Assembly: GCA_027488855.1 (NCBI GenBank)
Contig: JAIYAV010000075.1
Span: 1-41,476 of the forward strand
DNA: 41,476 nucleotides
Origin: Saprospiraceae bacterium
GTDB taxonomy: Bacteria; Bacteroidota; Bacteroidia; Chitinophagales; Saprospiraceae
Direction: 5' to 3'
The translations under genes and the position numbers were made by a program. The notes under the pieces are model-generated. The model was given only the letters and a program-made list of their open reading frames with translations. It did not search any database and was not told the DNA's origin. Shown piece by piece: positions 32,969 through 41,476 of this stretch (positions within the stretch are counted from its first letter, which is position 1; every line of letters begins with the position of its first letter).

Positions 32969-33503
32969 TGCTCGTGGTTTTTTTGGGTTGCGGTTTGGAC
33001 GTCCGCATCTGCTCAAGAACGCGCTCCAGAATAGCGACTTTGGTTTGATAGGTCTGGATCATGGTGGCAATGATTTCCTCCTCTTGCCCTTTGGGGGCTA
33101 CGCAGAGTTCTTCCTTCAGCTCAGCCATCACCAGGTCCATTTTTTTCATGTCGGACGTAAAAGTACCATTGGGCTCATAACGAGCCAATTGCTGTACCTT
33201 GGTGTTGATTTGCTGGCGGTAATATTGCTCCATTTCCAGGTACTCTGGGTTGACTTTTTCAATGATGGCTACCGGATCCGCTTGTTGCCAGCGGGTTATG
33301 AGGCTACCACCAAAACCACCAACTACCAGAATGGCTGCCACTGCGGCAGCTACTTTAAAAAAGCGCTGGAAAGTGAGGGGTTGACTGACGGAGGGCTTGT
33401 TCAGTGCCCGGTCAATGTCTGCCCACACCTTTAAACTGGGAATCGCGTCATCAAAAGCTTCGCGCTTGTCCAAAACAAAGTTTTCTAATTCATCTCGTTG
33501 CAT
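32949..33503 (-). CDS. Single-pass membrane protein, probable anti-sigma factor
   Basis: A 184-residue protein from the ATG at 33503. An acidic N-terminus (RDELENFVLDKREAFDDAIPS) is followed by one membrane helix at about 48-70 (FKVAAAVAAILVVGGFGGSLI). An extracytoplasmic helical part with a coiled-coil character follows (KVQQLARYEP, MAELKEELCVAPKG). It lies downstream of an ECF sigma gene and upstream of the DUF4097 gene. No zinc anti-sigma motif (HxxxCxxC) is seen, so this is inferred from position and topology. Confidence 0.65.
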   Translation of the reverse strand: MQRDELENFVLDKREAFDDAIPSLKVWADIDRALNKPSVSQPLTFQRFFKVAAAVAAILVVGGFGGSLITRWQQADPVAIIEKVNPEYLEMEQYYRQQINTKVQQLARYEPNGTFTSDMKKMDLVMAELKEELCVAPKGQEEEIIATMIQTYQTKVAILERVLEQMRTSKPQPKKTTSNEEVSL

Positions 33504-33586
33504 AACAAAAAAAGATTTCAGAGATTCCAACAATTAGTCAAGACCCAATTGCAGATTGCTGACAGCTGTTTACTGACAGCTCCCTG

Positions 33587-34192
33587 TTAAGAACGTTTAT
33601 ACAATCCCAGCCTCTGCTGGGTTAAAATGTCTTTTAATCTTTGTTTCGCCCGACTGTACTGCGATTTGGAGGTTGCCTCGCTGATGCCGAGTACTTCTCC
33701 AATTTCCTGATGGTCGTAACCCTCCAGCATGTAGAGGGAAAAAACCACCCGGTAGCCGTCGGGCAATTCAAAAAGAGCTCGTTTTACTGCTTCTACACTT
33801 AGTCCCTCTGCCGCTGTATCTTGATGGCCATCATCCTGGATGTTGCCATGTTTGTCTTCCAGTTCGCTAAACTGCAAGCGCCTCTTTTTTAGTGCATTGA
33901 TGCAGTTGTTGATCACGATGCGTTTGATCCAGGCGCCGATTGCTGACTCAAATTTGAAGGTATTCAATTTGGTAAACACGTCCAAAAATGCGTTTTGCAA
34001 CACGTCCTCTGCCTCAAATTCGTCCTTCACCATCCGCAAACAAACGTTGTACATCGACTTGGAATAAAGACGATACAACTCGAACTGCGATTGTCGGTCG
34101 CCTCGTTTACACTTTTCTACCAGGTCGCGGTGTGTGTTGACGTAATCCAATTTTACGATCTTATAGGTTTCAAGAGCTAGGTTTCCTCTCAT
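33587..34192 (-). CDS. ECF RNA polymerase sigma factor
   Basis: A 201-residue sigma factor from the ATG at 34192 (15 upstream codons discarded). Region 2 includes DEFEAEDVLQNAFLDVFTKL and region 4 includes GYDHQEIGEVLGISEATSKSQ. It heads an operon with the anti-sigma-like protein 83 bp downstream and the DUF4097 protein after that. Together they form a likely envelope-stress circuit in which the membrane protein holds the sigma factor inactive. The upstream 200 bp is A/T-rich and faces the divergent AIM24 gene. Confidence 0.93.
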   Translation of the reverse strand: MRGNLALETYKIVKLDYVNTHRDLVEKCKRGDRQSQFELYRLYSKSMYNVCLRMVKDEFEAEDVLQNAFLDVFTKLNTFKFESAIGAWIKRIVINNCINALKKRRLQFSELEDKHGNIQDDGHQDTAAEGLSVEAVKRALFELPDGYRVVFSLYMLEGYDHQEIGEVLGISEATSKSQYSRAKQRLKDILTQQRLGLYKRS

Positions 34193-34391
34193 TACTACAA
34201 CTCCATTAAGTTTCCACTGATCTAAAGGGAAAGACAAGGAGTGTTAAAAAGGGTTGCACGTAAAATAAAAAAAAATTCACTGCACGTCTATCTATAACAG
34301 CGCGAAGTCTAAAACTTACTGCACCCTGTCGGCAATAAGTTATTTTTAGGGTATTGAAATGCTAATTCACCAAAAAATACCATCAATTATT

Positions 34392-35186
34392 ATGAGCGCA
34401 CACGACATCGATTACCACATCCACGGCGAAGAAATGCAGTTTGTGGAAATTGAACTCGACCCCATGGAAACCGTCATTGCCGAAGCAGGTAGCTTTATGA
34501 TGATGGACGATGGCATTGAAATGTCTACCCTTTTTGGCGATGGCAGTCATTCAGCGGGGTCTGGGCTATGGGATAAATTACTTTCGGCTGGTAAAAGACT
34601 CATCACTGGCGAAAGTTTGTTTATGACCGCGTATACCCACGCCGGGGATGGCAAAAAAAAGGCCTCCTTTGCGGCACCTTACCCCGGCAAAATCATTCCA
34701 CTCGACTTGAGCCAACTGGATGGCAAAATCATTTGCCAAAAGGACGCCTTTCTTTGTGCAGCCAAAGGTGTTTCTGTAGGCATCGAGTTTTCTCAAAAAT
34801 TGGGCCGGGGCTTTTTTGGCGGCGAAGGCTTCATCATGCAAAAGCTGGAGGGTGATGGCATGGCCTTTGTACACGCCGGAGGCAGCATCATTGAAAAAAA
34901 GCTAGAACTGGGCGAAGTCCTCAAAATTGACACAGGCTGCCTGGTGGCCTTCACCCGCGATGTGGATTACGACATCGAGATGGTGCGCGGCGTGCGCAAC
35001 ATGATCTTTGGCGGCGAGGGCATTTTCTTTGCCCGTCTGGAAGGCCCGGGTACGGTTTGGATACAGTCTTTGCCCTTCAGTCGCTTAGCCGATCGCGTGC
35101 TGCAAGCTTCGCGGCATTATGGCAAAGGTGGAAAGGATGAGGGCAGCATATTGGGGAGTTTGGGGAATTTGCTGGATGGGAATTAA
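34392..35186 (+). CDS. AIM24/TIGR00266-family protein
   Basis: A 264-residue soluble protein from the ATG at 34392. Family features: DYHIHGEEMQFVEIELDP at the start, EAGSFMMMDDGIEMST, GESLFMTAYTHAG, and near the end FGGEGIFFARLEGPGTVWIQSLPF. The fold is an all-beta trefoil-like barrel. Function in bacteria is unknown; the yeast namesake affects mitochondrial membrane architecture. The gene is divergent from the ECF sigma gene, and a long inverted repeat lies downstream. Confidence 0.9.
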   Translation: MSAHDIDYHIHGEEMQFVEIELDPMETVIAEAGSFMMMDDGIEMSTLFGDGSHSAGSGLWDKLLSAGKRLITGESLFMTAYTHAGDGKKKASFAAPYPGKIIPLDLSQLDGKIICQKDAFLCAAKGVSVGIEFSQKLGRGFFGGEGFIMQKLEGDGMAFVHAGGSIIEKKLELGEVLKIDTGCLVAFTRDVDYDIEMVRGVRNMIFGGEGIFFARLEGPGTVWIQSLPFSRLADRVLQASRHYGKGGKDEGSILGSLGNLLDGN

Positions 35187-35227
35187 GCGAAACTTTCTAA
35201 CTAGGTGCAAACACAACTGAGGTGCCT

Positions 35228-35311
35228 CTTAGGTGTCTAAGGTTTCTTAGGTGGTAAAAAAAGAGCTCTGAGAAGCATATTTCACCACCTAAGAAACCTT
35301 AGGCACTTAAG
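35228..35311. terminator. Long inverted repeat between convergent genes
   Basis: CTTAGGTGTCTAAGG... (35228-35255) pairs with ACCACCTAAGAAACC... (35284-35311), two arms of 28 bases with few mismatches and a 28-base loop. It separates the AIM24 stop (35186) from the ABC exporter stop (35354). Confidence 0.65.
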
Positions 35312-35353
35312 GATCACCTTAGCATGACACATAACAGTTTAATGATGAGCCCA

Positions 35354-37147
35354 TTACAGCACCCCCGCCTGCTCCTGGTGCTTCCACATCTCCTGGAACA
35401 CCGCGCTGTGCTCCCGCAAATATTCAAAGGTACCCTCATCGACCACCCGGCCATTTTCCATGACGTAAACGTAGTCGAAGTGCACCAATAAGTGCAGGCG
35501 GTGCAGCGCCGATACAATCGCCTTATCCGAAAAATCCTGGAACATGCGCTCGTAAATCAGCAATTCAGTTTTGGGATCCACACTGCTCGTCGGTTCATCC
35601 AGCAAAATGATGTCGCTGTCTCTAGCCGCCAAAACTCCACGCGCTAAGGCCAGCCTTTGTTTTTGTCCACCCGAGAGGTTTACCCCTTTTTCGCGGATGT
35701 TGGACTCCAAGCCCGAAGGCAACTGCTCCACGACATCCATAAAATGCGCCGTTTCACACACCTTCATCACTTCCTCTTTGCTAAAAGGTAAGCCCAGAGT
35801 GATGTTGTATTCGATGGCGTTTTCAAAAATTTCGGGCTCTTGTGGGAAAAGGGTGATGTAGTCGGAAAGCACGTCCAGCTTATCGTAATTTTTGCCATCT
35901 GCCATCAACTGCAAACCTGGCTTAGGCGGGTACAAACCCCGCATCAGCGCCAGCAAGGTGCTTTTACCACTGCCACTTTCACCAATGAGCGCGATCCGTT
36001 TGCCGCGCGCAATTTCGATGTTCAGGTCGTGCAGCCCGGGGCGATACTGGCCTTCGGAGGGTGTGCCATCCAGTTCGTGGATGTAGTTGAGCTGCTTGAT
36101 TTGGATTTTTTGCCAACGCTGAGGCAAAAGTGGGGCGGATTCGGGCAGGTGTTGCTTTTCGTAAGCATCAAAGATATTTTGGGCAGTTTGTACGTCGGTA
36201 TGTTGAGTGACGACCTGATTGTACTGCCAGGCAATATCGTGAAATACACTGGTGAAGCGCTGGACATAACTCATCAAGGTGACAATACCGCCAATCAGTA
36301 AAAGTTCGCCCGGAACATATGTTTGATAGATGTAGCCCACGATGATGGTACAATATATAATGGCTACAATCCCGTCAACGGTAAACCATTTTAGCTCATT
36401 GATCATAATTTTGCGCCGGAATGGAGGGAAAATTTCGGCAACCTTTTGCATCAAACCACTTTCCATCCGTTTTTCCAGCCGCAAGGTGATGACAGTAACT
36501 ATATTGGAAAGGCTATCAAAAAGGTTCGCAGAAACGACATGCTCCCGCTCGTTTGTCTCCCGCTGGTATTTGATTAAAGGTTTGTCGAATTTGAAAATGA
36601 TGTAAATGGCGATCAGCCCCAACAAGATTGCAATGGAACCAAACAAGGGCGAGAAATAGAGCATTGCTGCAAATGAAAAAATGAACTTGGTAAAAGCGTG
36701 AATGTACATGAAGCCATTTTGGAAAAACTCTTTGAGTGCTTCATAAGCTTTGCGGACTCGGTTGATGGTAATCCCACTGTGGTTGTCCTGGTGCCATTTT
36801 ACCGTTAAATGCAACACTTTGTGGTACATTTCTTGCAAAAAGTTTCGACTCAGGTTAAAGGCCATACTTCGCTCCATAATCCGGGCAAAAAAATGAAAGA
36901 CCCAGCCACTAAAATGCAAGACCAGATAAGCCCCAACGTAGAACCAAAGGGATTTGAACACATCGACACCTTTTCGCTGTATCTCATTGATGAACCAGCC
37001 CCAAGCAATTGGCAAACAGGCCTCAATTAAATTGTTGAGCATAAACATGCTGTACACAAGCAAATAACGCCAGCGTTCTTCACGAGCATATTTCCAGGCT
37101 GTAGTCAAAAGGGAGATATAGGGATTGCGGGCAATGGACTTGAGCAT
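35354..37147 (-). CDS. ABC exporter (fused membrane and ATPase domains)
   Basis: A 597-residue half-transporter from the ATG at 37147 (36 upstream codons rejected). Six membrane helices occupy the first ~320 residues. The nucleotide-binding domain follows, with Walker A GESGSGKST, Q-loop FPQEPEIF, signature LSGGQKQRLALARG, Walker B DIILLDEP and a switch histidine region VSALHRLHLL. The histidine stands next to an unusual SALHR. Export of lipids, peptides or drugs is possible; the substrate is unknown. It is divergent from groEL with about 220 bp between. Confidence 0.93.
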   Translation of the reverse strand: MLKSIARNPYISLLTTAWKYAREERWRYLLVYSMFMLNNLIEACLPIAWGWFINEIQRKGVDVFKSLWFYVGAYLVLHFSGWVFHFFARIMERSMAFNLSRNFLQEMYHKVLHLTVKWHQDNHSGITINRVRKAYEALKEFFQNGFMYIHAFTKFIFSFAAMLYFSPLFGSIAILLGLIAIYIIFKFDKPLIKYQRETNEREHVVSANLFDSLSNIVTVITLRLEKRMESGLMQKVAEIFPPFRRKIMINELKWFTVDGIVAIIYCTIIVGYIYQTYVPGELLLIGGIVTLMSYVQRFTSVFHDIAWQYNQVVTQHTDVQTAQNIFDAYEKQHLPESAPLLPQRWQKIQIKQLNYIHELDGTPSEGQYRPGLHDLNIEIARGKRIALIGESGSGKSTLLALMRGLYPPKPGLQLMADGKNYDKLDVLSDYITLFPQEPEIFENAIEYNITLGLPFSKEEVMKVCETAHFMDVVEQLPSGLESNIREKGVNLSGGQKQRLALARGVLAARDSDIILLDEPTSSVDPKTELLIYERMFQDFSDKAIVSALHRLHLLVHFDYVYVMENGRVVDEGTFEYLREHSAVFQEMWKHQEQAGVL

Positions 37148-37369
37148 AGTAGGAGTGTTTCGAGGCAGCAAAAATAGGTAGCTTTCGCCCCAATGAACCC
37201 CCATTTTTTGGAAAAAGTTTCCTCCTGGCTGACATTCTGCCTGCCAAAATGGCAAAGCAGCCAGTTATTCTGCGCTTGGCACAACCTTTGACTACAGGAG
37301 ATGAGCCGCTGTAGCAGTACGGGGCTCCAATTCGCTTATTTCTTCCAGAAAAATAAAATCAAAACCATT

Positions 37370-39007
37370 ATGGCAGCAAAGGAAATTACCCTCAGCAATG
37401 CCGCTCAGGAAAAGCTCAAAAGAGGCATCGATAAACTCGCCAACGCAGTTAAAGTAACCCTCGGGCCCAAAGGCCGCAACGTGGTGATTGAAAAAAAATT
37501 CGGTGCACCCCAGGTCACTAAAGACGGGGTAACCGTAGCCAAAGAAATAGAGCTGGAAGACGCACTCGAAAACATGGGGGCCCAGATCATCAAAGAGGTA
37601 GCCTCCAAAACGGCCAATGCGGCAGGTGATGGGACTACAACTGCCACCGTTTTGGCACAAGCGCTGATCAATGCAGGTTTCAAATGTGTGACCTCCGGTG
37701 CCAACCCCATGGATCTCAAGCGGGGCATCGACAAAGCCGTCAAAGCCGCCGTTGCTCACCTCAAAGAACAAGCCGAACAAGTAGGCGACGACTACAATAA
37801 AATCAAACAAGTAGCCACCATTTCAGCCAACAACGACGAAGAAATTGGCGAACTGATTGCCGACGCCATGAAGCGCGTCAGCAAAGACGGCGTCATCACC
37901 ATCGAAGAAGCCAAAGGCACCGAAACTTTCGTGAAAGAAGTAAGTGGCATGCAATTCGACCGCGGCTACCTTTCGCCCTACTTTGTGACCGACACCGAGC
38001 ACATGGTAGCCGAATACGACAATCCTTTTATCCTGATCCACGATAAAAAGATTTCCAACGTCAAGGACATCCTGCCGATTTTGGAAAAAACCTCTCAGAT
38101 GGGCCGCCCATTGGTGATCATCGCCGAAGACGTGGATGGTTCTGCCTTGAGCACTTTGGTGGTCAACCGCCTGCGCTCGGTATTGAACGTGGTAGCGGTA
38201 AAAGCCCCTGGCTTTGGTGACCGCCGCAAGGCCATGCTGGAAGACATTGCCATCCTCACCGGGGGCACTGTGATCAGCGAGGAGCAAGGTTACGCTCTCG
38301 AAAATACCGACATCACCATGCTCGGCCAGGCTGAAAGGGTCACCGTAGACAAAGACAATACCACTGTTGTCAACGGCAAAGGTGCCGACGACGCCGTGAA
38401 AGGCCGGGTTGGTCAAATCCGCTCTCAAATCGAAATCACCACGTCCGACTACGACCGGGAAAAACTACAGGAACGTCTCGCTAAATTGGCAGGTGGGGTT
38501 GCAGTACTGCACATCGGTGCGGCTACTGAGATGGAAATGAAGGAGAAAAAAGACCGCGTAGACGACGCCCTGCACGCAACTCGTGCCGCCATCGAGGAAG
38601 GCATCGTAGCAGGTGGTGGGGTAGCACTGGTACGTGCCATCAAAGCACTTGTCAACCTCAAAGGTGTAAATGAAGACGAAAATATCGGCATCGACATTGT
38701 GCGCAAAGCCCTGGAATCGCCTCTGCGCATCATTGTTGAAAACGCTGGTGTAGAAGGCTCAGTCGTGCTGCAAAAAGTAATCAATGGCAAAAGCGGCTAC
38801 GGCTTCAATGCCCGCACCGACGTATACGAAGACTTGATGGCCGCTGGGGTCATCGACCCCGCTAAGGTTACTCGCGTAGCCCTGGAAAATGCTGCATCGA
38901 TCTCCGGTATGGTACTGACCACTGAGGCTGCGATTAGCGACAAGCCTGAGAAGAAAAGTGCAGGCGGTGGCGGACACCATCACCATCACGATGATTACGG
39001 CATGTAA
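37370..39007 (+). CDS. groEL: Chaperonin GroEL with His-rich C-terminus, no adjacent groES
   Basis: A 545-residue chaperonin from the ATG at 37370. The N-terminal equatorial block ([21 protein letters not shown]), the nucleotide loop [13 protein letters not shown], the apical substrate-binding face and the C-terminal block ([15 protein letters not shown]) are intact. Instead of the usual GGM repeats the tail reads [14 protein letters not shown], a natural penta-histidine. No groES lies within the window on either side; upstream is a divergent ABC exporter. It may be a second GroEL copy, or groES is elsewhere. No CIRCE element was seen in the upstream gap. Confidence 0.95.
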   Translation: MAAKEITLSNAAQEKLKRGIDKLANAVKVTLGPKGRNVVIEKKFGAPQVTKDGVTVAKEIELEDALENMGAQIIKEVASKTANAAGDGTTTATVLAQALINAGFKCVTSGANPMDLKRGIDKAVKAAVAHLKEQAEQVGDDYNKIKQVATISANNDEEIGELIADAMKRVSKDGVITIEEAKGTETFVKEVSGMQFDRGYLSPYFVTDTEHMVAEYDNPFILIHDKKISNVKDILPILEKTSQMGRPLVIIAEDVDGSALSTLVVNRLRSVLNVVAVKAPGFGDRRKAMLEDIAILTGGTVISEEQGYALENTDITMLGQAERVTVDKDNTTVVNGKGADDAVKGRVGQIRSQIEITTSDYDREKLQERLAKLAGGVAVLHIGAATEMEMKEKKDRVDDALHATRAAIEEGIVAGGGVALVRAIKALVNLKGVNEDENIGIDIVRKALESPLRIIVENAGVEGSVVLQKVINGKSGYGFNARTDVYEDLMAAGVIDPAKVTRVALENAASISGMVLTTEAAISDKPEKKSAGGGGHHHHHDDYGM

Positions 39008-39028
39008 TTTGGAGTGTGAAGGAAACAA

Positions 39029-39100
39029 GAGGGCATAAAGAATACCAAGCAAAGCGTCGTCAACGCCTAGCTTGGTGTCCTTGGTGCCCTCTTTTTTTTT
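39029..39100 (+). terminator. groEL terminator
   Basis: GAGGGCATAAAGAATACCAAGC-type arm (39029-39050) pairs with GCTTGGTGTCC...GCCCTC (39070-39091), followed by nine T. Confidence 0.8.
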
Positions 39101-39142
39101 TCTTTGTGGTAAAAAAAACGCCGCTTTAGTTTTTGGATGTAC

Positions 39143-39355
39143 CTAAACCTTAAAATAACTCAACACACTTTGCTTGAACGACACCCCAATCGGGATCTCC
39201 ACTCCACCCTGCAAATAAACCCGATTCCCCTCCAACTTGCTCAGATAATCCACATTGATTAAATACGGCTTGTGCACCCGGATGAAATATCGATGGGCAA
39301 AATATGGGCAGCATATTGCTAGTAGGTATTTAATTACATCGTACTTATTTCCCAA
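39143..39355 (-). pseudogene. LytTR response-regulator remnant (C-terminal DNA-binding part)
   Basis: The frame reads HRYFIRVHKPYLINVDYLSKLEG, then VYLQGGVEIPIGVSFKQSVLSYFKV, which is the C-terminal half of a LytTR DNA-binding domain. There is no receiver domain. Its nominal start lies inside the ParE remnant, and about the first 20 residues are unrelated. It appears to be a broken gene joined to the ParE fragment. Confidence 0.7.
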
Positions 39356-39459
39356 AACGCAGTTTGTAAAGAAACTTCTTCGGCTAAATAATCAAGAATT
39401 TTCTCCAAACTCGCTTCAGCACGTGGCGTGATGACTACTTTGTATACTGGTTCAGCCAT
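39334..39459 (-). pseudogene. Truncated ParE/RelE-family toxin
   Basis: A 41-residue frame: MAEPVYKVVITPRAEASLE, then KILDYLAEEVSLQTA, matches the N-terminal third of ParE-type toxins (about 95-100 residues). The match ends near residue 34, and the frame then runs into unrelated sequence and the LytTR remnant. The start lies inside the end of the antitoxin gene, overlapping by 25 bp, the normal operon order. The toxin is presumably inactive. Confidence 0.7.
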
Positions 39460-39695
39460 TGTTCAGATTTTTCATGCCATTCATCAACACTAATGTACTG
39501 ACCCTGGCGACCTTTTTCAACCTCTTCCCGCAACTGATTTTTCATTTCTTCTGCAGAAATGGGATTGTCGCTGGTACCGTAGCCTTCCTCGTGCTGGACA
39601 TAAGTTTCCAGCATAGAATGGATAGCATTCAAAAATTTATCATCTAGCTGCTCAATCAATTGATGGACTTCTGCTCTAACTTCGATAGTACTCAT
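39435..39695 (-). CDS. Antitoxin of a decayed ParE-type module
   Basis: An 86-residue acidic protein from the ATG at 39695. It starts TIEVRAEVHQLIEQLDDKFLNAIHSML and ends with YISVDEWHEKSEQWLNQYTK. This pattern, an N-terminal dimerising helix region and an acidic toxin-wrapping tail, is common for Bacteroidota antitoxins paired with ParE/RelE toxins. It is intact while its toxin is truncated. Confidence 0.75.
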   Translation of the reverse strand: MSTIEVRAEVHQLIEQLDDKFLNAIHSMLETYVQHEEGYGTSDNPISAEEMKNQLREEVEKGRQGQYISVDEWHEKSEQWLNQYTK

Positions 39696-39774
39696 GATTT
39701 TGATCTTATTCAACAAATTTAATCTAAAACCTTGATAAACAAAAATCCGGCTGATACCCCGCTCTTAAAATTGC

Positions 39775-39810
39775 TCGTGGGTTCGAGATTCTAAATTCTC
39801 GAGCCCACGA
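39775..39810 (-). terminator. Hairpin downstream of the outer-membrane barrel gene
   Basis: TCGTGGGTTCGAGA (39775-39788) pairs with TCTCGAGCCCACGA (39797-39810), one mismatch, 8-base loop; 13 bp past the gene stop at 39823. Confidence 0.6.
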
Positions 39811-39822
39811 ACTTCACATACC

Positions 39823-40548
39823 CTAAAAAATAATCCCCAACTTCAGCACGATCGCGCTCCCCGTTGCCTTGGAGTTCTCACGCTTATTGCCCGTGGGGTC
39901 AAAAATAGTGCCTTTGTCTTCGGTTAAGTCGGTGAAACCCGATTGAAAGCCAAGGCCCGCCACCAAAGAGGTTGTTTCCGCTAAGCTGTATTCTACCCCG
40001 CCATTCATTCCCCAAAGCAGACTGATGCCGTTGATGTCCTTTTTGATGTTGATTTTTTCAGCGTCGGCACCGATACCACGCCCTTCGATGCTACCCGTCG
40101 ATTTGGATTTAAAGTTGAGGAAAACCCCAGGTTCGAGGAAGTACCGCATGCGGCCAAATTCTCGCGTCCGCATTTTAACCAGCAGCGGGATTTCAATAAA
40201 CTGCAAGCTGTGTTTCAACTTCACACCAGCGGGCAAGGTATCCAAATCCGGCCCCAAATCCGACTGCACCCAATATTTCCCACCATATTCATAAGTCAGC
40301 GACCCACCATGGTTGAATGCAAAGCCAATTCCGGTAGAAATAGCGTAGTTTTGTCGAAAGTACAATTCAGTCATCATCCCCAATTTGAGACCCAGATTTG
40401 TACCATTCCGGTTGATGTTTTTGTTGTCAGTGTTCATACCCGTGAAAGCGGGGCTCAGTTGAAATCCAAACCTTACATCTTCAAACTGGGCAGACAACTG
40501 CGTTAGCGCGATGCATAAAAATGCTGCTACTGCAATAATTTTTTTCAT
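39823..40548 (-). CDS. Outer-membrane beta-barrel protein (PorT-like)
   Basis: A 241-residue protein with a signal peptide (MKKIIAVAAFLCIALTQLSAQ). Amphipathic strands follow (RFGFQLSPAFTGM, LGLKLGMMTELYFRQ, QFIEIPLLVKMRT), and the protein ends SAIVLKLGIIF, a barrel C-terminus. The IEIPLLVK strand is characteristic of Bacteroidota PorT/OMP_b-brl_2 families. Role unknown. It is divergent from gldB with a large inverted repeat between the starts. Confidence 0.85.
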   Translation of the reverse strand: MKKIIAVAAFLCIALTQLSAQFEDVRFGFQLSPAFTGMNTDNKNINRNGTNLGLKLGMMTELYFRQNYAISTGIGFAFNHGGSLTYEYGGKYWVQSDLGPDLDTLPAGVKLKHSLQFIEIPLLVKMRTREFGRMRYFLEPGVFLNFKSKSTGSIEGRGIGADAEKINIKKDINGISLLWGMNGGVEYSLAETTSLVAGLGFQSGFTDLTEDKGTIFDPTGNKRENSKATGSAIVLKLGIIF

Positions 40549-40573
40549 ATTTCGATTGTTTTGTGTTGGTTCG

Positions 40574-40671
40574 GTAGTTGAGGCGTTTAGTAGTTGAGAA
40601 GTTGAGGCTATCGCGAGCGACTTAGGCGCAGCGCTTAACTCAACTTCTCAACTACTAAACTCCTCAACTAC
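40574..40671. repeat. 33-bp inverted repeat in a divergent promoter region
   Basis: Arms 40574-40606 and 40639-40671 are reverse complements with one mismatch (GTAGTTGAGGCGTTTAG and its partner). The loop is 32 bases and contains GCGAGCGACTTAGGCGC. It is between the starts of two divergent genes, so it is not a normal terminator. Confidence 0.85.
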
Positions 40672-40712
40672 AAAATTAGATTCTAAGCAATGAAAAAAAA
40701 GTCTAATCCGGT

Positions 40713-41476
40713 ATGAGTTGGCAGAACGTTTTGGTTTTATTCTGTGTAGTAACGTTTTTTGCAGGCTGCAAGTCTGACAAACGTGATGATTTACCTGATG
40801 TATCCGGCATTTCGCCCGTAAAATTGACAATTCGCCGCTTTGAGCAGGACTTATTCAAACTGGATACGAATAAGCTGGCGGAAGAGCTGCCTTTTTTGAA
40901 GTCAAAATATGGCGCGTTTGCCAAAATTTATTTTGACAACATCCTGGGAGCTACCTCGAAAGAAGTAGCACCAGAGGGCGAAGTTGCTTTTGTCAAGGGG
41001 TTCATCACCCACCCTGCGGTACATCACTTGTACGATACCTGTCAGGTGCTTTACGCTGAGCTGCCAAAGGAAAGCATCCAGCAGTTGGAAGAAGCATTCC
41101 GCTACTACAAGTACTATTTCCCGGAGCGAAAAGTCCCAACACTTACTACGTTCATCTCCGAGTATTCCATCGGCAATTTTGTGTACGCCAACGATGACCT
41201 GGCCATTGGTCTCGATTTCTTTTTGGGCGAAAAATACCCTTATCTGAATTACAATCCCGACAACCCCAATTTTTCGCAGTACCTCACCCGTACTTTTAAC
41301 CAAGAACACATTGCAGTCAAAACCCTCTGGCCATTGGTAACCGACATTGTGGGGGCTGCCCCAGCGGGTGAAACCCTGCTCGATCACATGATCCACAATG
41401 GCAAAAAAATGTACCTGCTCGATCATTTGTTGCCGTTCACGGCTGATACGGCCAAGATGGAGGTATCGACCAGTCA
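40713..41476 (+). CDS. gldB: GldB gliding-motility lipoprotein (5' part)
   Basis: A 254-residue open frame running off the window, starting at the ATG at 40713. The lipoprotein signal is SWQNVLVLFCVVTFFAGCKSD (the last Cys at residue 19). The family begins PVKLTIRRFEQDLFKLDTN and continues FAKIYFDNILGA, matching GldB of gliding Bacteroidota. GldB is needed for gliding and type IX secretion in Flavobacterium johnsoniae. The T9SS-sorted protein at the left end of the window fits. The gene is truncated by the window edge, not by mutation. Confidence 0.85.
   Translation, partial: MSWQNVLVLFCVVTFFAGCKSDKRDDLPDVSGISPVKLTIRRFEQDLFKLDTNKLAEELPFLKSKYGAFAKIYFDNILGATSKEVAPEGEVAFVKGFITHPAVHHLYDTCQVLYAELPKESIQQLEEAFRYYKYYFPERKVPTLTTFISEYSIGNFVYANDDLAIGLDFFLGEKYPYLNYNPDNPNFSQYLTRTFNQEHIAVKTLWPLVTDIVGAAPAGETLLDHMIHNGKKMYLLDHLLPFTADTAKMEVSTS

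Noticed and set aside
35354-37147. ABC exporter as part of the LPS export system with lptB
   Set aside because: It is a fused exporter of a different class; LptB pairs with the LptF/G permease at 27082.

Overview
The window reads as chromosome from a Bacteroidota bacterium, probably a Saprospiria/Haliscomenobacter-like lineage; this placement is inferred from gene content. The clues are a type IX secretion C-terminal sorting domain, a GldB gliding-motility lipoprotein at the right edge, a Y_Y_Y/beta-propeller histidine kinase, several PorT-like outer-membrane barrels, TAnnTTTG-type promoters and few clear Shine-Dalgarno sequences. No tRNA, rRNA, CRISPR array, intact transposase or prophage was seen.

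Layout. 1-3000: tail of a surface protein, then a pair of unusual genes (an MtfA-like protein with a broken HExxH motif and a SWIM-type protein lacking its zinc finger). 3000-5760: acpP-fabF-rnc on the minus strand with several intervening hairpins. 5950-8600: outer-membrane barrel, lptB and two small lipoproteins, one with its signal peptide displaced by a repeat cluster. 8600-13800: a two-component cluster (LuxR-type regulator, an undescribed duplicated-domain protein, a propeller histidine kinase). 14000-16470: nadA and rocD. 16650-21600: two SulP anion transporters, a decayed molybdopterin oxidoreductase and a Cys-containing Crp/Fnr regulator with two candidate operator sites. 21900-24460: an acidic protein and an XRE-ImmA/IrrE + PIN module with a palindromic operator. 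24530-29880: GNAT, mutY, an ECF sigma factor, an LptF/G permease, a DUF58 protein and a possible 32-residue membrane protein. 30080-35190: beta-CASP MBL nuclease, an ECF sigma/anti-sigma-like/DUF4097 operon and an AIM24 protein. 35350-41476: ABC exporter, a groEL without adjacent groES, a decayed ParE module fused to a LytTR remnant, an outer-membrane barrel and the start of gldB.

The intergenic DNA is unusually structured. Many gaps hold long inverted repeats, and two dispersed families recur in the window. Family A (about 115 bp palindrome, three copies) lies just upstream of gene starts. Family B (heptamer arms around a conserved core, two copies) abuts stop codons. The most promising leads are the unknown protein between the response regulator and kinase, repeat families A and B, the SulP/Crp-Fnr locus, and the interrupted lipoprotein gene. 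All homology statements come from reading the sequence; no search was run.
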